DNA from: Cavia porcellus
Lineage: Eukaryota; Chordata; Mammalia; Rodentia; Caviidae
Assembly (NCBI RefSeq): GCF_034190915.1
Contig: NW_026947491.1
Location: 19,284,101 to 19,348,100, forward strand
Direction of reading: 5' to 3'
DNA length: 64,000 nucleotides
This document shows positions 45,047 to 55,590 of this stretch, one piece after another (positions within the stretch are counted from its first letter, which is position 1; each line of letters starts with the position of its first letter). Made by a program: the position numbers and the translations under genes. The notes under the pieces were generated by a model, which did no database searches, was not told the DNA's origin, and was given only the letters and a program-made list of their open reading frames with translations.

Positions 45047-45168
45047 AGGAGCTGCCTGTGTTGATGAAAGCCAGTAAAACTCTCACCCTGCATCTCTGCA
45101 GAAGAGCCCAGCCATGGATGCCCAGATGTTCACACTTGGCACTCAGTATTGACCACAGATGGCTCAAC

Positions 45169-45668
45169 ATGGAGGTGGCCCTGAGATGGATTCTTGTGGT
45201 AGCAATTTTAAAAGGTAAATTATTTGTAACAAAAAATACTGAGGGAGTCAATGAATATGAGTGGATTACACAATGGTTATGGAGCAGTTTTCTTAGCAGG
45301 GTGTCTCTCTGTTTGCAGGTGTCCTGTGTGAGGCACAGCTTGTGGATTCTGGGGGAGGTTTTGTATAGCTTGGAATGTCCCTGAGACTCTCCTGTGGGAC
45401 CTTGGGGTTTAGTTTCAGTAGCTATAGCATGGACTGGGTCTTCCAGGCTCCAGAGAAGGGGCTGGAATGGATCTCAGGCATCACTAGTGGTATTTGGCAC
45501 ATACACTACTCAGACAGGGTGAAGGACTGATTCACCACCACCAGGGACAGTGGCAAGAACACACTTTATCTACAGGTGAGCAGCCTGAGACTAGAGGACA
45601 AGGTCTTGTATTACTGTGCTACAGAAGCAGTATGAGAAACCTCAGTGAGAGCCCAGAAAAAACAAACC
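45169..45668 (+). pseudogene. V10: clan III IGHV pseudogene
   Basis: The leader 45169-45214 is open (MEVALRWILVVAILK) with a GTAAAT donor, and the V exon starts at 45319 after TTTGCAG. The exon stays in one frame but has two stops: TAG at 45366-45368 in framework 1 and TGA at 45528-45530 where framework 3 should read GRF. The cysteines, the [14 protein letters not shown] region and LYYCA are present. The heptamer is ruined (AGCAGTA-like near 45626), while a nonamer AAACAAACC stands at 45660-45668. It is not recombination-competent. Confidence 0.9.
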
Positions 45669-45689
45669 TCCGTGCAGGAACATTTGGGA

Positions 45690-45703
45690 CCTACAGGGGG
45701 CTT
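45690..45703 (+). promoter_or_regulatory. Weak CTCF-like motif 3' of V10
   Basis: CCTACAGGGGGCTT matches about 10 of 14 positions, 21 bp after the nonamer. Confidence 0.3.
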
Positions 45704-45910
45704 TTAAGATACATAACGCAGAATGCATAGCAAGAGAACATGTATTTAAAATTTTTTTATTATTTTAGGGTGGCATAATGACAGTGTAAAAAATGATGCT
45801 ATGGGGTAATAGAAACAGCATTTTAAAAATAACACCTCAAGTGTTTCAAAGTTACAAATTTATTCAAAGAAACAAACAGCATAAAAATCAAAACATTTCA
45901 GTGTTTGCAG

Positions 45911-46231
45911 GTGTCCGATGTCAGGTGCAGGTGGTGCAGTCCAGGAGGGCAGGTTTGGTACACCTGGGGGCATGCCCCAGACTCTCCTCTGCAGCCCTCA
46001 GATTCATCTACTGTAAAAGATTAATGAACAGGGTCTACCAGCTCCAGAGAAAGGGCTACCAGCATTCACTGTGATGGTGATACACACTCTGCTGACCCTG
46101 TGAAGGGCTGATTCACCATCTACAGAGACAATGCCAAAGGCCCACTGCATCTACAGATGAGCAGCCACGGGCATATGTTACCATTCAACAGCTGCAGTGC
46201 AGGGACCTCAATGTGAGGCCAGACACAAAGC
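45911..46231 (+). pseudogene. V11: leaderless clan III V exon relic
   Basis: A V exon with a TTTGCAG acceptor (exon from 45911) but no leader or octamer in the 200 bp before it. The sequence starts VRCQVQVVQS. Framework 2 has lost the bases after AAAGGG, so LEW is missing and the frame shifts (AGGGCTACCAGCATTCACTG). V14 and V16 share this lesion. Framework 3 is recognisable at DNA level (GATTCACCATCTACAGAGAC) with the YYC region destroyed. RSS-like: TGCAGTG (46193-46199), 23-nt spacer, ACACAAAGC (46223-46231). Confidence 0.82.
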
Positions 46232-46252
46232 TTTCTGCAGGGCCACCGAGTA

Positions 46253-46266
46253 CCAGTAGGCAGCAG
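46253..46266 (+). promoter_or_regulatory. CTCF-like motif 3' of V11
   Basis: CCAGTAGGCAGCAG matches about 12 of 14 core positions, 21 bp after the V11 nonamer. Confidence 0.4.
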
Positions 46267-46379
46267 TGCGGTCACAGTGTGAGAACAGGTTCTACATAAA
46301 GAGAGGATTTAGAAGAAGGTGAAAGGAGGTTTCTTGTCAGGATGCAGGACTTCTGCATGGAAAACTTACCCTGAATACT

Positions 46380-46700
46380 CCAATTACATGTGCCTATCTT
46401 ACCTTGGAAGTCTCTCATTTAGACATGGTCATTTGTCAAGAATTCATCCTTCTTTCTAGCTGGGTAGTAGCCCACGATGTAAAAATGCTATAATTTCTTT
46501 ATGCATTTCTATGTTTATGGTATACTATCTGTTTCCAGGATTTGGCTATTAAAAATCGTGTTGCTATAAACTCTGCTATGCATGTAATGCTGAAGTGTGA
46601 AGTTTTAGCTTTTTGGCAAAGATATCTAAAAGGAGAATCACTGCATTTTATGGAATTTCTAATTTTAGTTCTTTGAAATATTCTCATGCTGATTTTAAAA
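46380..46700 (-). repeat. L1 ORF2 C-terminal fragment
   Basis: The minus strand encodes a decayed version of the conserved L1 ORF2 end (LIAKSWKQ at about 46530-46555), and the + strand shows the matching antisense text. It is truncated on both sides. Confidence 0.6.
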
Positions 46701-47460
46701 TATCTGGACTAATTTCCACCCCAGGAACAGTGTAGCATAGTGTAGTAAAGTAAATATGAAGCAGAATAAGGATGGTCACAAGATTCCTTGTGATGGGATG
46801 TAGGAGGGAAGCAGGGAGGGAGGTATTGCAGAACAGTCTCAGGACACACTGAGGATGATATGTGTGTAATATTGTGTAATATTGTGTCAAAATGTATATC
46901 ACTTATTTATCATTAAAATGAACATCTAATGTATATTTTTTGCATTATCAATATATTAAGGGTATATTTTCTGAATAACTTCTTACCTCTCCAGAGGTGA
47001 GGAAAGTTGTCAGATTATTGAACATAGTTTTCAAAAAGATGTTTGTTGTCTACTCATTTCTGAATATAATTGAATGCTCAATAATATTGTCATTTTCTCT
47101 CATTAGAAGAAGATATCTGAAAGTCATCCTGAATCATGAACACTTTGTCTTGGAATTACTCAGCATGCGATAGAGTTCTGTGAGAAGACTGTAGGATCTC
47201 ACACAGAGAATGATTTTATAGTCTATGATGTCACATCTCATAGGACATTATGCTTCTCATTCTATGTACACATTTGCAGTCCTATGAAGATACCAATCCA
47301 CTAGTTAAATATCACTATAAATTAAAAAAGATGAGGTTACACATACAAAAAATCAATGTGTTCTGTATATTAGGGATATTAAACAACAAATCTATAAACC
47401 CTCTCATGTGTATTGAACCCTGCCTTCTCTGAGGTTTCCAGAATACAACTGGCCATATCC
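46700..47460. other. V12 upstream flank
   Basis: No gene is present. The conserved clan III upstream block is visible at about 47225-47360 (GGACATTATGCTTCTCATTC). Confidence 0.55.
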
Positions 47461-47470
47461 ACAGAAGGCC

Positions 47471-47478
47471 ATGCAAAT
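47471..47478 (+). promoter_or_regulatory. Octamer of V12
   Basis: A perfect ATGCAAAT 123 bp before the mutated V12 start position. Confidence 0.85.
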
Positions 47479-47600
47479 ACTGGCTCACTGTGCTGATGAA
47501 AACCGGCCCAGCCCTGACCCTGCAGTTCTGCAGAGGATCCCAGCTCTCAATACCCAGCTGCACCCACTTGGTGATCAGCACTGAGCACAGATGGCTCACA

Positions 47601-48093
47601 ATCCAGTTGGCCCCAAGCTGGGTTTTGCCTCATGATATTTTCAAAGGTAGTTTATGAAAAACAGTAAATTCTGAATGAGTGCGTGGCATGAGTTGGATAT
47701 AAAATGACCATGTGTGACAGCTTCCTGAGCAGGATACATCTCTGTTTTGAGGTGTCAAGGGTGATGTGCAGCTGGTGGAGTCCCAGGGAGGCTGGGTGCA
47801 GTCTGAAGGATTCCTGAGACTCTCCTGCCTCTGGATTCAACTTCAGTGATTACAGCATGAACTAAATCCACCAGAGTCTAGAGAAGGGGCTGAAGTGGAT
47901 CTCATACATCAGAACTGAAAGTAGTAGTAGCACAGGCTACGAAGACTCCATGAAGGGCGATTCTTCATTCCCAGGGAAATGGCAAGAACATGCTGTATCT
48001 GCAGATGAGCACCCTGAGACCTGAGGACACTGCCATGTATTACTGTGGGAGAGACACAGTAAGAAGACATCAGTATGAGGCCAGAGAAAAACC
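47601..48093 (+). pseudogene. V12: clan III IGHV pseudogene, start codon lost
   Basis: The leader exon 47601-47646 begins ATC where paralogues have ATG, and the donor is GTAGT. The V exon starts at 47752 after TTTTGAG. Framework 1 reads VQLVESQGGWVQSE until a deletion just after the first cysteine shifts frame. A TAA replaces the Trp36 codon region (GAACTAAATCC). Framework 3 has a one-base loss at GGGCGATTC, but [19 protein letters not shown] is well kept. RSS: CACAGTA (48055-48061), 23-nt spacer, AGAAAAACC (48085-48093). Confidence 0.9.
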
Positions 48094-48114
48094 TAAGTGC
48101 AGGTGCACTTAGGA

Positions 48115-48128
48115 CCAGCAAAGGGCGC
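48115..48128 (+). promoter_or_regulatory. Strong CTCF-like motif 3' of V12
   Basis: CCAGCAAAGGGCGC matches 13 of 14 core positions, 21 bp after the nonamer. Confidence 0.55.
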
Positions 48129-48134
48129 TTGGGC

Positions 48135-49430
48135 CACAGGGAGCACAGAATCTACCCCAAAAGTACATTTATTGAAGCATTTTATTGTTTTAGGTGGGCT
48201 TCATGACATTTTAAAAGATAATTGGAAGGGATATGGGAGAAAAGAAATAAAAGACTAAAATCCAAACTATGTAAAATGCTACATAAAACTCCAAATAATT
48301 CATTGTCTAATTAAAAAAAACCCACATGCAAGCTATTCAATAAAATAGAATAATACAGTTAGCAAATCTTTAACTGAAACTATGTACTTTGTATTCTGTA
48401 TCCTATGCATAGTGAAGAAAAAAAATCTTGTTAAAAGTTTCATAACATGTATCAACAACTTAGAAAAATACAGTGTATACTTCTAAAAACCCTTTAAACC
48501 CATGACCTTAAATGTGGCTCATAGGCCATAGGTTTCCTATGTTATACACATAGGAAGAACTTACTAAGGTAACAAAATAAAAGAAAGGTCAGCTGTATGA
48601 TACCATACAAATGACTTTCCCAGCTATACACAGTGAAAAATCACACTGTTGTGTCGGAAAAATTTTTAAAACTGCACACGGTAATAAGAAATTAATTCAG
48701 TAAATCTGATGATACTGAGAATCAGGGTATTCAAAGATTTGAATATTTGTGGATTTTTCAATTGATCCCAAAATTTAAAAGTTTATTCTGGGCCAACATT
48801 ACTGATAAAGTTAATGTATTTATTATTTCATACATTTATTTTTTACATAAAGTATCTTTAATAAATACCTGGAATATCCAAGTATAATAGGGTTGAGGTG
48901 ACAATCAAATCCTCATGTATATTTTACTGTCACCTCAAGTGTTTCAATGTCTCAAATTTTTTCAAACGAACACCATAAAAATCTAAATGGCACAGCACAT
49001 ATTGTAAATAAATTGAAAACAAGTGTATATATGTGGGAGAGAGAAAGCAGTGGCCCCTTAAATCAAGGCTGGCTGAGTACACAACAGTGACTGTCTCTTA
49101 CACAGCACATCAACTGAGGGCACTTCCAGGTGAGATTAGACAATGGAAAGGATGCTGTGAGGCCTCTGAAATTCATGCTGACCTTCATTGACCTTGACTT
49201 TGGGGCTGTGAAGCTGTGGGAGAAGGAATGAGTTGACAAGTGAGAAGTCCACTGACCCCTGAGATTTGCCACTTCTGGTACTGATGGGTAAATCTGATTT
49301 CCTCAGGTGTTAAAAGGAGGCTTACACACACAGTGTTTCAAGTACACAATTGATTGCACTTCATGAAAAATAGGAAGCTTCAACTGAAATACAGTTGAGC
49401 ATGTACATACTTGATGATGCTAGTTTCTCA
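48135..49430. other. V12 3' flank with single copy of the 460-bp repeat
   Basis: Paralogous to the V6 flank (25750-28050). It has only one copy (about 48885-49335) of the unit that is tandemly doubled at 27041-27960. No gene is seen. Confidence 0.65.
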
Positions 49431-50460
49431 TACTATTTTGAATTTAAAACAGGGAACTAAAATGATTTCTGTCATGAAAAGCATAATGATTTACAATGCA
49501 GACAATTTTGCTAGGTGTACTGTTATCTGCAACTTAGAAAATACCCAGTGCAAAGCCTTCTCCCAATAGAATAAAGCTCTAATTTTTGTCTGTAACATTT
49601 GTGGTAACATTGAGGTCTTACATAGCTTTAATTTCAGAATTCTTTGGATTATCATAAAGATTTTAATAAACTAAAGCACTGAATTATGATCCTGAAACGT
49701 GTGCTGTTTTAAAACTATTCAGACATTAGAAAAGTTGTCAAATTTGTTCACAGCATTTGATTTCACAAAATTGTATCAAGGTTATGTAGCACAGATCATA
49801 AAATTTAAACTCATTGGTCTGTCCTCCTGTCCTTGTTCTCAAACTACTGTGTAACTGAGTGACACACATGGGCTTTTATTTAGAGGGGTGAGCTGATATT
49901 ATTGAACTAAATGCCCTTAAGGAAAATACAGATCTTTCCGATATTTAGGCTCATTCCAATATTTTAAAAAGAAAAAAAAAGTAAAACAAAGAAAAAACAG
50001 CTCCTTTTGTCATTTCTTGCTCAACAACCATCACAAATATTCATTTCAAGAAATAAAGGGTTTCTTTTTCTTTAAAAAGTGAAAGAATGAAATTCTTCAT
50101 TTCCAAACATCTATTTTTCTTCAAGCATACTGCTGTATAACAAAATGTCTACTTTTCATCCATTTCCTTCGATTCAATGTACTTTATCTACAATTTTGTT
50201 CCATATACAGACCAAGAGCACAATTAAAGGAGGCTGAAGGGTAGTGTCATGTCAGGTTTGGAAATTTCTGAATATGATACTTATCCTGGATACTGTGATT
50301 CCATGCCTTTTCTTACCTCTGAAGTCTCAGTTTACTTTTAAAGAAGAACACATTCTCAACTCTACAGGACCCCAATTATCATTTGTGTCAAATAAGATTC
50401 TGCTGTGTTCATCCAGCTTAGGTCCCTGTGAAGCTCAGAGAACCTGGTAATGGTCTGATT
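49431..50460. other. Gene-free stretch
   Basis: Mostly AT-rich and without genes. The text at 50230-50345 is paralogous to the flank of V11 (about 46315-46440), so this may once have been part of a V unit. Confidence 0.4.
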
Positions 50461-50472
50461 GGAAGCTGGATC

Positions 50473-50511
50473 CACAGTGAGGGGAACACAGTATGAGCCC
50501 GGCCACAATCC
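50473..50511 (+). other. Orphan RSS-like element
   Basis: CACAGTG (50473-50479) is followed by a 23-nt spacer of V type (AGGGGAACACAGTATGAGCC...) and CCACAATCC (50503-50511). The 200 bp upstream hold no readable V exon. The spacer wording strongly suggests the 3' end of a lost VH segment. Confidence 0.6.
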
Positions 50512-52250
50512 TTACCTCTGCAGTGATCAGGACCCACAGACCCTTCTCCTCACAGCCCAGGGTTATTCACTTCCTTCAGAGGGATCTGAGGAACATTCAG
50601 GGGGATCACAGTGCTGAGGAGCCAGCCCTTCCAGGTCCCAGCACAGGAGCAGCTGCACGGAGACCCTGGGGGGATTTTAGTTGCTCAGAGCCCGGGTCTT
50701 CCACACTCCTCATCCTCCTATGACTGACTTCCCTTTGTGGAAGTGAGCAATGATAGGCCCTTTGTGTCTTTCATTACATCTTCTTCATACAAATGAGACT
50801 ATATAACATTTTGTAACTATCATCCTGACTCATTAACAACCTGGCTGAAATCATTTAGATATCAACAATTTCACCAATTCAAATTTAAAACTTCATTTTT
50901 GGTGAGTACATGTTTTTAAGCCTGAACTCAACAATACAATATTAGTGTGAATTATTTTCCCAAATGTCATTTTTTGCTGTCCCTTTCAAGCTTGCATTCT
51001 CTTTTCAGTCTTGCATTCCCTAAACCCTGACATAGTCAAAGTGAATATGAGTCTACTCGGTTTCTGTATTTCCTTTCATTGGAAAATTGTCTTAAGCTTC
51101 AAACAAAAGGAAGTGCTTATATCTACATCCAACAATTAACAAAATAATATGAGTTTTTTGCATTTTATTTCACGCTGTATGATTAGGGTAAAATGACAGC
51201 CAAGACACATACTGATGAGGGTGCACTGATATTGGATCCCTCAGCAATGGGGATGAGATTGTGCAGTTTCACAGCTGCTTTACAAGTAGTTTAGTTTCTT
51301 TTGAAATTCACAAAATGAATTCTCTGTAGGATTTACATTTTCAGATAATTCTGTAAAAGTGTTCAAAGTTCACATTTGCACAAAATCATAGAAACTGACA
51401 TTCTTATAAACGTTCTTCATGGTAACCAAAATTTTGAAACTAACTAAAAGTCTGCCAATTAAAGATGATTATCAAAAAATTTTACCCAAACATGAATATT
51501 TTTTCACCTACAAAGAAATGAATTAAATGTTCTTGTTACTGCATGACTATGCATTGAAACACCTTAATGAATACAAATTTCCCCTCCTGTGTGACTCTGG
51601 TGACATATAACATCTAAACTTTTTGCAGTAATTGCACACTTAAAAGACACCTACAGCTTCCAGGAACTATGAGGACATGAATTACATGATGAATAATTAG
51701 GAATAGTTATAAATTTCCTTATCATGATAAACATGCAGATTAAGCATTGCTATGGTAGAATCAGAAATTATTTAATAAACACAATTTCGTTCAATTGTAC
51801 ATGTAAACTTTGATCTTACTACTTGTGAGTATAAGTCAAGCAGAATGTCATTAAAAAGATAAACAAAAAGATATAACATCTAATAGATTTCTGGAAAATA
51901 AATTCTAATTTAGACATCTAAACTTACTGGAAAATCTCAGTAACTCACTGATGCTGACACCATGCATAGATTTATAAGCGTTACACAGCATACAAGAACT
52001 GGTGCATAGAAAAAGCACAATAGAGTTGATTTCTAATTGTACAGTGATTTAAAGGAACAAAATGACAAAGTGGAATAAGAACTCAAAGGAAGGAAAACTC
52101 AACAATTAGGAAATTTCCTAGGATGGCCAAATTATAAATGACACAATATTTACTAAAGTAAACACTCAAATCCTGTGAAAGGATCACATAATAGGCAGAG
52201 CAGCACAGGTTGAGAGAAGCCACATACTGATCCACAGTAAAGTACAAAAC
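50512..52250. other. Gene-free stretch with an L1-like remnant
   Basis: No gene is visible. Sense-strand L1 3'-end text seems to persist near 51400-51560 (AACTAACTAAAAGTCTGCCA, then TACCCAAACATGAATA). The rest is AT-rich without recognised features. Confidence 0.35.
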
Positions 52251-52261
52251 TGAAACAAATG

Positions 52262-52800
52262 GCATTTAGAGGCTGTCACTCCCACCACAGGATCAGAATG
52301 CAGGGACTTGAGAGATTGACAGAGTCATTGATGATCAACCTGTACCCTCCATTCTCATTTATCAGGATTTTCTCAAGCATCAGCAGCAAATATTTTGGGT
52401 CCCCATTCTTCACTAACCTCATGTGGGGCACCTGTGTTTCCAAGAGAAACCTGGGCCACAGCAGCTAATATGGCAGGATACACAGACCACCTTTGTCCAT
52501 GGAGTAGATGGTGCACTCCTCAGGCAGGGGCACAGTTCCTAACAAGTTTGCTACATGGATGCCTCCATCTGGCTTTGAAACCAAGCCATGCATTGCAGGC
52601 ACAGGCAGGAACCACTGCAGGAGGGGGGGATACTGCAGAGACCCCACAGAGCAATTGCCACCACCAGGGTTTTCTGAGAACCAGCACAGAGGGTGCAAAC
52701 CCTTAGCCTTGTAGACCTGGGCTTCCCTGTTTGCCACAGGACCCCTGGCCTGCAGTGCCATCACCTTAGAATGCCATTGTGGGAGCCAGCAGGCTTGAGT
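52262..52800 (-). other. GC-richer block with antisense open frame, unidentified
   Basis: This block contrasts in composition with its AT-rich surroundings. On the minus strand, 52465-52764 is open for 99 codons (MALQARGPVANRE..., ending GGLCILPY), and reading-frame-like text continues beyond the stop to about 52265. It could be a processed pseudogene or an old repeat. I do not recognise the protein and see no poly-A or target duplication. Confidence 0.3.
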
Positions 52801-53418
52801 TCACAACCACGTGGAGTCAGGTAACAGTTGCATGGATGAGTCTTCCAGAACCTTGTCAAATTGTGACCTTGTATCACAGTGGCGTGACATCACAAAAGAA
52901 TAACTGTGAGTCATGAGGTAGAAATGCTGATCTAGTGGGGGTTTTGTGCTTTGTGGACGTTTTTACTCCATTCCATCAGGTCTTTGGATTGGAAATGTCC
53001 ATCCTATGACAGGACCAACACTGAATTTAGGAAGCACTGAATATGGTTAATTTTCTAAATCCAACCTGATCGGAGTTATCAAATCTGATGCATAGTTCAT
53101 TAAGATGCTATTTATCTCAGACTTTTAAATTAATACAAGAAAGGTTTCAAACACTGGGGCCACTATGAGTGAAAAACGTGACTTTAATAAGAGAAAAAAC
53201 AGGATGGAGGACAAGAGGGAAAGCTTTGATTTGAAAACATGGGGAGAAATAAAAGGACATGCATAGAGAGAGATACCAAATCATTTCCTCACAGTGGGTT
53301 CTCATATCATCTTGAAGGAAATGATTGTTGCTAAAATCCATCATCACACTCACATCCAAGGTGGACAGAGCCCTGTGTGAGATTTTCATGCCCCAAGTGG
53401 CCTATATAGCAGGAAGCC

Positions 53419-53426
53419 ATGCAAAT
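53419..53426 (+). promoter_or_regulatory. Octamer of V13
   Basis: A perfect ATGCAAAT with TATATAG 10 bp upstream. Confidence 0.88.
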
Positions 53427-53546
53427 CAGGCCTTTCTGTGCTGATGAAAATCAGCCCAATCCCAACCTGCAGCTCTGCAGAGGAACCCAGCCCTGCTGCT
53501 CAGGTGATCCCAGTCAGTGATCAGGGTTGAGCACAGATGGCTCACT

Positions 53547-54020
53547 AAGGATCCGGTGCTGAGTTGTGTTTTCCTGTTCACAACTTTCAAAAGTAAATTA
53601 TTTAGAGCAAAAGATGCTGAGGGCATCAGTGGAAAATCAGTGATAGTTTTCTGAGCAGGAAGTCCCTGTGTTCATAGGTGTCCTGTGTGAGGAACAGCTG
53701 CTGAGGCTGTTCAGGGCTTTCTGCAGCCTGTGTGGTCCCTGAGACTCTCCTGGGTGTCCTTTGTGACTCACTTTCAGTAGCTTCTGGATGAGCTGGATCA
53801 GCCAGGCTCCAGTGAAAGGGCTGGAATGGGTCTCAGGGATTAGGTATGGTGATAGTAACACAGAATATGCAGACTCTGTGAAGGGCCCATTCACTGTCTC
53901 CAGACACAACAGCAAAAACACTGTATTGTAGACGAGTAGCCTGAGACCTGAAGAAAGAGAAGTGTATTATTGTGCCAGAAACACAGTGAGGGAACATCAG
54001 TGTGAGCTCACACAAAAAGA
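53547..54020 (+). pseudogene. V13: clan III IGHV pseudogene, start codon lost
   Basis: The leader exon 53547-53592 begins AAG in place of ATG. The V exon starts at 53678 after CATAG. Framework 1 is frameshifted, and the first cysteine codon is TGG (CTCTCCTGGGTG), a change shared with V15. Framework 2 reads [17 protein letters not shown]. In framework 3 a deletion gives ACACTGTATTGTAGACG with a stop. YYCAR survives. RSS: CACAGTG (53982-53988), 23-nt spacer, ACAAAAAGA (54012-54020). A SINE lies directly after the nonamer. Confidence 0.9.
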
Positions 54021-54028
54021 TCCATGCG

Positions 54029-54151
54029 TGGGGCTGGAGATTTAGCTGAGCAGCCTACGCGCCTGCCTTGCAAGCAGACAGTCCTGAGTTCCATCCCGGA
54101 ACTGATTAAAAAGGAAAAAGACAAAAAGGAAAAAAAAAAAAAAAAAAAAAA
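54029..54151 (+). repeat. ID-type tRNA-derived SINE inserted beside the V13 RSS
   Basis: GGGGCTGGAGATTTAGCTGA starts the element (A-box region), GCCTGCCTTGCAAGCA and GAGTTCCATCCCGG follow, then an A-rich tail to 54151. It lies between the V13 nonamer and its CTCF-like motif and is absent from the V15 copy. Imperfect target repeats (AAAAAGATCCATGC and AAAAAGGCTTCATC) flank it. Confidence 0.8.
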
Positions 54152-54175
54152 GGCTTCATCTAGTGGCGTGTAGGA

Positions 54176-54189
54176 CCAGCAAGGGGCAT
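54176..54189 (+). promoter_or_regulatory. CTCF-like motif 3' of V13, displaced by SINE
   Basis: CCAGCAAGGGGCAT matches about 12 of 14 core positions. It lies 155 bp from the nonamer because of the SINE. Without the SINE and its duplicated target the distance would be about 20 bp. Confidence 0.45.
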
Positions 54190-54244
54190 TCGGGACACGT
54201 GGAGCAGGGAGTCTATCACAAAAGGACCTGTACTTTACCATTTT

Positions 54245-54960
54245 ATTATTTTAGGTTGCTGTTATGACATTTTAAAACTGAGACCAAGAGATAATAGAAA
54301 GAGCAAAGCAAGAAATTTTTAAAATCCATACTACATAAAATACCAAGTAAAATCCAGAATAATTGACTCAATGTCTAAAGCCCACATGAGACAAAAAAGC
54401 CAGTGTAACAAAATAGTGTATATATACAATTGTTGCTGTTATTGAAACTATAATTTTGCATTTTGTATCCTTTGCACTAAGAGGACAAAATCTTTTTGAA
54501 TGTTTTATAATATAACATAAAACAAGGTAGTAAAATATATTACAAATTTGCAAGAATGTCTAGTAACACATCTTCTTACATGTCTCTCACAAATAATATG
54601 TTAGACAAATAGACCAAAAAATTATCAGATGTATGAATACATACAACTCATATTTCCATCTACTCAAATGAAAGATCACATAATAGTGTCTAACAAAAGG
54701 ATCTTAAAACAACACTCATTATAATAAGAGTTTAATTAAATAAAACCATGATACTAAGTACCAAAGAATTGAGAGATTTCTATAATTAACAATTTTTTAC
54801 AGTAGATTAAAATTTCTGTCCACTAATTTTGCTAAAGTATGTTCTAAGCCAATATTACTGGTAAATGTCACGCAATATTTACATTCTTTTGCATAAAATG
54901 TCATTGACAAACATATAAAATATCTACATATAGCAAAGTTAAGATGACACTGAATCATAC
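54245..54960. other. V13 3' flank
   Basis: AT-rich flank, nearly identical in order to 58330-59090. No gene is seen. Confidence 0.6.
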
Positions 54961-55055
54961 TTTTGTGTTTCTTTCATCACCTCATGTGTTTCAACGTTAC
55001 AAATTTATTCAATGAAACAAACAGCATATAAATGAAAATATTTCTGTGTTTTCAG

Positions 55056-55389
55056 TTGTCCAGTGTGAGCTGCAACTAGTGCAGTCCAGGAGAGCAGGCT
55101 TGGTGGAGCCAGGGGCAACCCTGAGGCTTTCCCATGCAGCCACCGACTCACTTTCCAATATAGCTGGATGAACTGGGCCTACCAGCTCCAGGGAAGGGGT
55201 TACCAGCATTCACTGTGATGGTGACACACACTATGCTGACCCTGTGAAGGCTTGATTCACCATATCCAGAGACAGTGCCAAGGGCCCACTGCATCAATAG
55301 AGGAGCATCCACCGAACTGGAAATACAGAAATATACCACCATGCAAGAGTCACAGTGAGGGGACATTAGTGTGAGCCCAGAAATAAAGC
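55056..55389 (+). pseudogene. V14: leaderless clan III V exon relic
   Basis: Exon from 55056 after TTTTCAG, with no leader or octamer upstream. The start reads VQCELQLVQS. The V11/V16 lesion in framework 2 is present (GGGGTTACCAGCATTCACTG). A TGA follows at GAAGGCTTGATTC, and the YYC region is degraded. The RSS is surprisingly good: CACAGTG (55351-55357), 23-nt spacer, AAATAAAGC (55381-55389). Instead of a CTCF-like motif, a CT microsatellite starts 12 bp after the nonamer. Confidence 0.82.
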
Positions 55390-55397
55390 TTCTTTCT

Positions 55398-55400
<3 letters not shown>

Positions 55401-55457
<57 letters not shown>
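55401..55457. repeat. CT dinucleotide microsatellite
   Basis: A perfect CT run of about 57 bp, probably grown from the tail of the adjoining antisense B1. Confidence 0.95.
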
Positions 55458-55462
<5 letters not shown>

Positions 55463-55590
55463 GAGACAGAGTTTCAGGCTGCTCTTGAACTCATTTGGTA
55501 GCCCAGGCTGGCCTTAAACTCACAGCAGTCCTCTCACTGCAGACTCTTGAGTGCTGGTGTTCTCGGCTCGTGCCACCATGCCACTCTCTT
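55458..55590 (-). repeat. B1 SINE, unit 1
   Basis: TTTTGAGACAGAGTTTCAGG, CCCAGGCTGGCCTTAAACTC and GTGCCACCATGCC are the antisense of a B1 element. It is present at the same place in unit 2. Confidence 0.8.
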
